From positions 38,420,626 through 38,484,625 of the forward strand of contig NC_052350.1 of the NCBI RefSeq assembly GCF_009727055.1: a DNA stretch of 64,000 nt, in the 5' to 3' direction. The position numbers were made by a program, and so were the translations under genes. The DNA comes from Benincasa hispida. Lineage: Eukaryota > Streptophyta > Magnoliopsida > Cucurbitales > Cucurbitaceae. Positions 57,369-64,000 of this stretch are shown here, in pieces; the stretch's first letter is position 1; every line of letters begins with the position of its first letter. The notes beneath the pieces are model-generated. The model made no database searches and was not told the DNA's origin. It saw only the letters and a list, made by a program, of their open reading frames with translations.

Positions 57369-58721
57369 GACCCCCCCACGCCTTCTCCCTCACGCGAGCC
57401 CCCCCTCCGTTTTCTGCTTCCACGTCGCCTCACTGCACCGCGCCTCTCAGCCATCCAATTGCCGCCGTTCGTTGGTTCCGGCTGGCCAGATCCCACCGAT
57501 CAGACACGCCACCAGTCGCCCAGCTCTCCAGCCGAGTGCTCGTCCAGACTGTCGAAGCCCGAGCCCAAGCTGGTCTTCACTGCCGCTCGCCGTGTAAGCT
57601 TCTGCCTAGTCGAATCCTTCGCCGCACGTCTGCCGCTCTCAGCCTAACCAGATTCGAGCCGTCGACGTCCTCTCCGCCCAGATCCGAGCCGATTCTCTCC
57701 TCCTCTGCCCACCGCGTCGTTGCTGGCTGCTTTCAGCGCCGCCAGCCCTGTTCGTTGCCAGGACCCGCCTACACCACTAGACTTGTGTTTTGAGTAAGCG
57801 ATTGATTATATTTTTGGGCAAGATTTTGGTTGATCTTATTTGATTACCCATTTGGATTTTGGGTTAAAAATTTGTTATCTCTATGTTTGGAATCCAGATC
57901 CAAGATTGGAGTACTTCAGAGTGCGCAGCGTACTGTTTAGCGGATTCGAGTTCGTTCGGCAAGTATTTTTGGTAAGCGTTGTGACCCTTGTTGTTGATTG
58001 TTAGGCACCTTTTGGTTGTTGGACTGATGGAGAGTTTGGTTTTAGTTTCTCGAAGGTTCCAAGTCGTCGTCCTTTGGGTTCTAAAATCTGCTAAGAGGAA
58101 ATTTTGAGTCGAAATCTCGCGACTGTTGGTTGATCAAGTTTCGTTGGGTAAGTTCATTGGTGATCCCTAAATTTAATTTGTATGTATGGATCTTGGTTCC
58201 AAGAATTTAAAATTTTGTTATGTTCTGTATTAGGGGACTTAGTTCAGGGGTTTTTGGTTGGAGATCATTAGCTTGAATTAAAATTGGAATTTGATTCCGA
58301 GGTAAGTAATCTTACTACTGGAACTGCCCAGGGGCCAGGCTTTAGTTGTATGTTAGCATGATAAGTGTATGTTATGGTAAATGTTAGCATGTTGATTGAC
58401 AGTATGACCTGAATCAAAGTATGTTCTGGCACGAATTCTGATTTGCTTGCATACACACTTAAGTACTTGATCGTTAGTATGTGATAATATGTGTTTTCAT
58501 ATGTCGATGTCTGATCTGCTAGTGTTGAGGCATACTTGCATGTTGTGGATTTGTGATGTAAGTTATACATGGATGATGTATAATATGTTATTAAGAAATA
58601 TGTGTATGTGATGAAGCCATGGTATCAAGAATTTTTATGTATGTTTTAGAACTGTACAATGTTGAATCTTAGCACGTTAAGACTGTGTGAATATCCTCAT
58701 TGATTAGTTAGATGCTCACCA

Positions 58722-58835
58722 GTTTTTGTTTCCTTCGGGATTCACCAGTTTTGTGTTTCCTTCGGGATTCACCAGTTTGTGGTTCCTTCGGGATTCACCA
58801 ATTTTGTGTTTCCTTCAGGATTCACCAGTTTTGTG
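58722..58835 (+). repeat. Four tandem units of about 30 bp
   Basis: Repeats of ttccttcgggattcaccag separated by ttttgtg-type spacers, starting near 58729, 58759, 58789 and 58819. Differences are few. Confidence 0.85.
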
Positions 58836-59860
58836 GGCATACTTAATTACAATAGGATAGGACCCAGTCTCTCGTTTGTTCTATTTGTTTATGTGCCATA
58901 GGTGGGTATCTAGAGGACATAGATGCCTAGCCTGACCCCAGTGGTGGGGTTACTTACTGAATATTTCATGCTCATTCTTTCCTATGTTGATGTTTCAGGT
59001 AAGGGTAGAGATGCACCGGCGATGGCTCAGCGGAATTCGTGATCGTGCCATTGGGACTAGTTTTTACGCTTCTGCATCATGACATTTAGAGTCCTTATTT
59101 TTCCCTAAATGTTTAGTTTTATTGTTTTAAACTTATTATGAAGGATTATTTCTTTTATATACTTTTAATAATCTTTACGAATTATGGGTACCCTATTATT
59201 GTTTTAACAATTGCATTTGATAAATGTCTTATGAACTTCTCTTGTTTAATTAACATTTATTTCAACATAACTAAGCGTCGTTTTAAATTCTATGCATGCA
59301 TTTATTTTAGTAACGACCTAACCTAAGTCCTAGGCATATCGGACTGCATTTAAAACACCTATAGGTATGTCCCCATATGCGTTGGTATTTGGTAAGGCGT
59401 GTCATTTGCCTTTGGAGCTGAAATATAAGGTACTGTGGGCGGTAAAAGAAGTTGAACTTTGATTTGGAGAAAGCAGGAGAGGCGTGAAAATTACAACTGG
59501 TCGAGCTAGAAGAATGAAGGATTAACGCATATGAAAATGCGAAGATTTATAAAGAGCGCACCAAGCACTGGAATGACTAACGCATATACGGTAAGAACCT
59601 TTAAGTCGGGCAAAAGGTCTTACTCTTCAGCTCACGTCTGCGGCTCTTCCCGGGAAAATTAAAATCATGCTGGTCCGGACCATTCATCATTAAAGAAATA
59701 TTCCCACATGGTGTGGTGGAGCTGATCACTGAGGATGGAAGCCGTACATTTAAAGTTAATGGACAGCGAGTGAAGGCATATTGCAGAGGTGATTTTCAGC
59801 CAGAAAAGACCTCCGTGAAGTTGAAAAACCCAGAATACCCTTTGTTTGATTCTTGAACTC

Positions 59861-61107
59861 TCATTCCTTCGTCACTTTAATCATTAGTTATCTATGTACC
59901 TTTTATTCTTTATTATCTAAAAAAAAAAAATATTTTGTTTAAAATCATTTGACCCTCTTTTTGTTTGTTTACAACGATTAAGGCATAGGATTGCGGAGAT
60001 GTTACATGAAGCAGCAAATTATCTCACTCGATCACCGCAGTCCAAAGAAGAGAGATTGTCGCAAAGAAGGATGCGTCAATACACAATGCGGGCGACAGCG
60101 TAAATTTAGGGATGTATTCTTCCTTATCCCTTTTTTTTTCCTTCAAATTTTGCACTATTGCATCGCATTTTAGTTTAGAAGTCTTATCACTGCATCCTCT
60201 TTGATTACCACAATCATTTGACATAGACAAATTTAGTAAGTTACCGCATGCTGTTTCTTTGCCAAGTATGATTTCAATGATGAAAAATATGCTTCTGTTT
60301 CTTTCATATATACTAGAGTCATCTTTACTTTAAGATAGTCACCTCACAAAATATTTCTAGAAGTTAGGGGTTTGCTAGCTTTCTTTCAAACTCTTTTTAC
60401 GAAACTTTCTAAGAACATCGCATGACTTATATCAATCTTTTGGCAATGAGGACATTGTCACATTTTAAATTTGGGGGTGAACTTGCTATTTTGAAAAAAA
60501 AAACATTTTTGAGAATAACAACTCCACTATCAACGCAATGGAGAAATCCATGTTGATAAGAGTTAAGTTGTGAAAGGTACTTACTCGTAGTTGGATGTCC
60601 GCATGACACACGTGAGGGCAAGCCAAAACAAAAGTAAGTCACCAGGATCAATGTATAAATAAATGACCGCAACTCCACTGCCAAATAGGTATGAGTTTCG
60701 TCTGAGAAAGAGCGCATTGCTTGTAGTTGGATGTCCGCATGACACCCGTGGGGGCAAGCCAAAACGAAGGCAAGGCACTTGGATCAATGCAAGGTTAGAA
60801 AAAAAATAACAATGACAAGAAATATGCAAGGATAAAATCATTTGACACCCTGGTGAAATTTTTTCTTTTTGAAATAAATCATGCGATGTTCCAGAAATTA
60901 GTAAAGTCCTTTTGAGGGTTAAGCTTGCAGTCCCTAGGTCTTAGAAATATTTTAAGAGAAGACATGAATAAGACTTAAGGAAACTTTGGTATATAGGATT
61001 TGAATGAAGTATCCTTGAGAAATATAGGAAAAGAACATTGCGATTGACTTGCTAAAGGAAGTCTTTAGCTTATGCTTGAGGACAAACATTGTTTAAATTT
61101 TAGGGTG
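59861..61107 (+). other. Non-coding 3' region of the Athila-like element with an internal direct repeat
   Basis: Contains aaatttgggggtg (60468-60480), a segment characteristic of this group. Two copies of a ~70-bp direct repeat, tagttggatgtccgcatgac at 60586 and about 60723, share the following gagggcaagccaaaac-like sequence. The polypurine-like tract before the 3' LTR is at 61095-61107. Several frames of 60-110 codons here have no features and overlap the repeats. Confidence 0.7.
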
Positions 61108-62069
61108 TGATAACGGGCAGAAATGCACGTTATCATAGTGTTAAGTTCTTAAACAATGTTGGATTGCATTAATAAAATATGTTAAATTGCATACATCAAG
61201 CATCCATAATATTGCGATCGCATGCGATCATCGCATAGGAACAATTGATTTTAGTGTTTTTATGCATAATATGCGTTGACGTAATGCAAGAGTTACGATC
61301 ATTGGAAATCATTGGTCGAGTGCAGCATCATCGCAAGGCTTTGCGGTGATCGTGTTCGCAAATATTCGCCCGAGAAGGATCGCCGCAACTTGGTCAATGC
61401 AGCATGGTGGGCGCATCTGGGTGAAAGGCTAATTAATTGCGATGGGACAAAAAGCTGATGATAGTCAAATCTGAATTAAGTTGACAACCGATAACGATCA
61501 CAAGTACATTCAGCTTTTCGGTGAAAATTATTCGACGCATTAGTCAGGAATTAAAGCCGTCCCATCTGTACAATCATGAGAGAGAAGTCGCCGTTCACCA
61601 TTGATGTTCTATAAATACCAAGGGCGACCTTCAAAAAAAGGGTTTAGCAGTTAGAGATTTCATACTTTAGTTCGCACGTCCTTGTTCATAGTTTTCTTTC
61701 ATTTTAAGGCAGACGCGAGAGAGGAGGTTATGCTGATAAATCATTCCGGTAAGCTTGAGAGAGCGCCGGAAGCTTCAAGGATAGAGAGAGGGCCGACGCT
61801 TGCAGAAGCGGGAACATCTTTAGACCGAATAGAGATTACAGTGTAAAAGCCTCGGTCAGCAAGGAATTGCTACCAGGCTCTCTACCTTTAACTTCCATTG
61901 TTATTTTGTACTCCACTCATTTATTGAAATGGAATCTACTTCTCTATATCTGTTCACTCTCTGTTATTTACGCATGAGTAGCTAAATTAGTTGAATGGGT
62001 TGAGACAGATTTAGTGAGCACAACTAGGGAATCTTCACTCTATGCGATTATCTTGTATTATGAGGTCTC
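61108..62069 (+). repeat. 3' LTR of the Athila-like element, truncated by the CACTA element
   Basis: Collinear with 48888-49830 up to the TATGAG before the CACTA end. The remaining ~680 bp should lie beyond the CACTA element, outside this window. Confidence 0.85.
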
Positions 62070-62089
62070 CACTAGAAGAAATTCGAGCT

Positions 62090-62225
62090 TTAATGTCGGT
62101 TGGAAAAAGTGAAAGCGGATGTATAATGTTGGTTTTTTTTTAAAAAAGAAAGCAGATCTTAATGTCGGTTTTAACCGACATTGAAGATTGGGCTGTTTAA
62201 TGTCGGTTTTAAACCGACATTAAAG
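62090..62225. repeat. CACTA subterminal repeats
   Basis: Units of TAATGTCGGTTT and reverse complements AAACCGACATTA appear near 62093, 62130 (variant), 62161, 62172, 62199 and 62211. Two palindromic pairs are the strongest. Confidence 0.8.
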
Positions 62226-63874
62226 GTGTAATGTTTTTTTTCTTATTTTATTAAATAATATATCCCTAATTTATCGCGTCCTTCTTTGCCTAAACCCTAT
62301 CTCTGTGTCGCGTCGTTCACCATTCTTCCTTTGCCGGATCTCCTTCACCTTTCTTTGCTCGCTGTCGATCTCCTTCACTTTTCTTCGCTCGCCGTCTCTC
62401 GTTCTTCACCTTTCTTCGCTTGCCATCAATCTTCTTCCCATGTCCACCAATCTCCTTCCCGTGTCGTTGATCTCCTTCACGCGGTCGCTCGTCCGTGTCC
62501 GTCGATCTCCTTCACGCCGTCGATCTAGTTCTCTTCCGTGTCCGTGAGAGAAGTAAGAATACATATATTGATGCTTCTTAATTTTTTGAGTTCTTTATCC
62601 TCAAATTTCCGAGTTTTGCTCTTTATCCCTCCCAAACGTTTGTGGATTTTTATGTACTTTTTTGTTGACTGATTATGGCATATGATTCTTGTTGCAAGTT
62701 CATCTGACTTCTTTTTCCTCTTCCACCCCTTTCTTAAAAGGTATAATTGTCTATATTCAGTCTCTTCTTGTCAGCAATCTTTCATTTGTACTTCAGCTTT
62801 CCTGAAATTTTATCATTTTAAATGTTCTCTTTAAGAAAATTAGCTTGTCAATTTAAGGCACATCATAGAAGTCGTGGTATTCAGTTACCTGTTTTAGTTT
62901 TGAAATATTTAGCCATTAAACCTCAGACTTCATTAGACGGTGCATTGTTACACAAACAACAGTGTCATGAATCACAATGAATGAAAGAAAGGCTGAACAA
63001 ATGTTCTAAAAATAGTCGAACCATGAACACCAATGTGTTATCCATGTTTATGTTACTTTCTTCAAGGCATTGGAGATTAGCTGAACTTTCTCTCTCCTTG
63101 AAGAGTCCTTTCATCCTCTAAATTTCATAAACGTCCTTGAATCTCAATGCCATATACAACCTAGTAGTTGTTCTGTTACTCATCCACTATATTCTGGAAA
63201 CTTTCATGTGTTTACATTTACTTATAATTTACAAATGGTTTAATAACTCTTTATATCTAACCAATCCATCTTTTGATCCTCTATCTTGTTGTTATTCAAG
63301 TTGAGCAATATGGTTCCTATATAAGAAAATAAGAAATTAAGGCACTGATTATCCTGCACTTTAGTAAGGAACATTATTTTCGTTAATCTTTTATAGCTTC
63401 ATGCAGTAGGCCTTTTTTCTCTTCCGTCGATCTAATTTATATGTAACGTGGTTAATGGTTCATACTTGTCATCTCCATATGTTACCATTTAGAGTCCTTA
63501 CCTCCCATTGGCTTTAGCTTAGAATTCACTGGCAGTTGTTGTGTCGTGTTGAGTGAAGTTTTTCATTTGTTAGGTTCAAGTTTGACGTGTAAGGCTAAAT
63601 TTTGATTCTTGGGGATTTGGAAGGAAGATAGGAAGATTGTATTTGACGTGTTTTAAGAAGGTTGACAAGTGGAGAAGGTGCACCCAACACAAAAAGGACT
63701 TCATAACAACATTAATAATAAGGACAAGGTAATATTTATAAGATGCTTATCTTAAAAGTCTAGTTGTTCTAAATTTGTTAAAGTTGCATATTTTACAATC
63801 ATAATTTTATGCTTTTAAATTTTCCCTTGTTATTGTTTTTTTTTTTTGTTAAATTAAGTTGCATATTTTACATC

Positions 63875-64000
63875 ATGGATAAGTCATGGATGAAAATGAA
63901 TAATGTCAGCTGAGTATGGTTTAGGTGTCGAGATGTTTATTAAAAATGGTCTACAACATTCAAATATACCGAATGTCATGAGTTGTCCATGTTTGAAGTG
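63875..64000 (+). pseudogene. CACTA transposase N-terminal domain, frameshifted, runs off the window
   Basis: ATG at 63875 opens MDKSWMKMNN. After one base out of frame it continues SAEYGLGVEMFIKNGLQHSN and then a PNVMSCPCLK end. The DKSWM, EYxxGVxxFI and SCPC-x-x-C motifs define the transposase-associated N-terminal domain of plant CACTA transposases. The single-base shift near 63905-63910 gives a stop, so this copy looks inactive unless it is an assembly error. The rest of the protein lies beyond 64000. Confidence 0.75.

Larger units (their letters stand above)
57000..59335 (+). mobile_element. LTR-like insertion in the integrase (Tekay/Del-like style)
   Basis: Starts TGTAACATCCCACACC, typical of long Tekay/Del gypsy LTRs, and continues through an ATT microsatellite, a 20-base N gap, a GC-rich stretch and short tandem repeats to about 59335. 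The usual 3' end is not seen and no target duplication is evident. The interior has no coding frames of note; two overlapping frames at 57459-57793 lie in the GC-rich leader-like part. Confidence 0.55.
56440..59860 (+). pseudogene. Athila-like integrase, core interrupted by an LTR-like insertion
   Basis: A zinc-binding head ([14 protein letters not shown] near 56530-56580; CDRCQ near 56730) is followed by the first catalytic Asp in GIDFIGPFP (near 56818-56845) and VDYVSKWV. The core stops at FGTPCAIIT (about 57000), where a 2.3-kb insert begins. After it, [20 protein letters not shown] (59326-59390) and the C-terminal part (HLPLELKYK, then stop-rich sequence to about 59830) resume. The stretch normally between IIT and AYRTAF, with the second Asp and the Glu, is missing, so the insertion came with a deletion. 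Confidence 0.8.
48888..62069 (+). mobile_element. Athila-like Ty3-gypsy retrotransposon, with two nested insertions and a cut 3' LTR
   Basis: The order is 5' LTR (48888-50512), primer site TGGCGCCATTTCCGGGGA (50519-50536), gag, protease, reverse transcriptase, RNase H, integrase, a long non-coding 3' region, a polypurine-like aaattttagggtg (61095-61107), and the start of the 3' LTR (61108). The primer site, the ANYDPEIERTF gag start, the DLGANINLMP protease motif and the aaatttgggggtg segment (60468-60480) fit Athila-like elements. It entered a copia gag (left flank CATCA). The 3' LTR is broken at 62070 by a CACTA transposon. Stops and frameshifts throughout show it is inactive. Confidence 0.88.
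62070..64000 (+). mobile_element. CACTA (En/Spm-like) transposon, 5' end; continues beyond the window
   Basis: The end CACTAGAAGAAATTCGAG (62070) is the classic CACTA-superfamily terminus (usually CACTACAAGAAA). Subterminal repeats of aatgtcggttt follow, twice as palindromes with aaaccgacatt (62161-62182, 62199-62222), as expected for transposase binding sites. Between about 62290 and 62550 is a C/T-rich leader-like stretch, and the region to 63870 is non-coding with intron-like composition. A transposase start appears at 63875. The 3 bp before the end (ctc) would be half of the target duplication. Confidence 0.85.

Noticed and set aside
57459..57793. Two overlapping Ser/Pro/Arg-rich frames
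   Set aside because: They occupy the GC-rich leader-like part of an LTR-like insert, open in two frames, without homology that I recognise.
62286..62547. Two overlapping 80-codon frames rich in Ser, Leu and Pro
   Set aside because: They arise from a C/T-rich low-complexity leader of the CACTA element and are open in two frames at once.

Overview
This window is plant nuclear DNA: AT-rich, dominated by nested transposable elements, with one host gene showing GT-AG introns. The organism is probably a eudicot. A cucurbit is plausible, because Mutator-like elements carrying a ULP1 protease are known from melon, but the sequence alone does not prove this. Three runs of N (14107; 47285-47303; 57349-57368) mark it as draft assembly.

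Layout. Positions 1-8265 hold two diverged tandem copies of a non-coding unit of about 3.5 kb, each with its own later small insertion (a SINE-like element in the first, a hAT MITE in the second), separated by a PIF/Harbinger MITE. Positions 8523-15830 hold a second PIF-like MITE and the 5' end of a Tekay/Del-like Ty3-gypsy element. Its long LTR is split by a copia-type LTR, which is itself split by a third LTR. Positions 15830-20946 are mostly AT-rich intergenic DNA with a SINE-like element and a segment of possible organellar origin.

The only intact host gene lies on the minus strand at 20947-26732. It is an eight-exon RING-H2 E3 ubiquitin ligase of the RHF2A type. I rebuilt it exon by exon into 389 codons with consistent splice phases and a canonical RING-H2 domain.

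From 27 kb on the window is again transposons. A truncated copia-type LTR lies between direct repeats. A PIF/Harbinger element at 28990-31526 contains a solo LTR. A 9.6-kb Mutator-like element (33264-42832) has long terminal inverted repeats, a decayed MuDR/MULE transposase on the plus strand, a decayed ULP1 (C48) protease gene on the minus strand, four arrays of a short ATCG-centred motif, and an inserted Athila-like LTR-gag fragment.

From 43067 to the right edge is a nested stack: a minus-strand Ty1-copia element is cut in its gag by a plus-strand Athila-like Ty3-gypsy element (48888-62069). That element carries two LTR insertions of its own (51357-53152 and about 57000-59335), and its 3' LTR is cut by a CACTA transposon that runs off the window.

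No complete, obviously functional transposon coding region is present: all have stops, frameshifts or catalytic substitutions. The most unusual signal is the ATCGTTTA/CGTATAG-type motif, present in the arrays inside the Mutator-like element and also in the copia-type LTRs.
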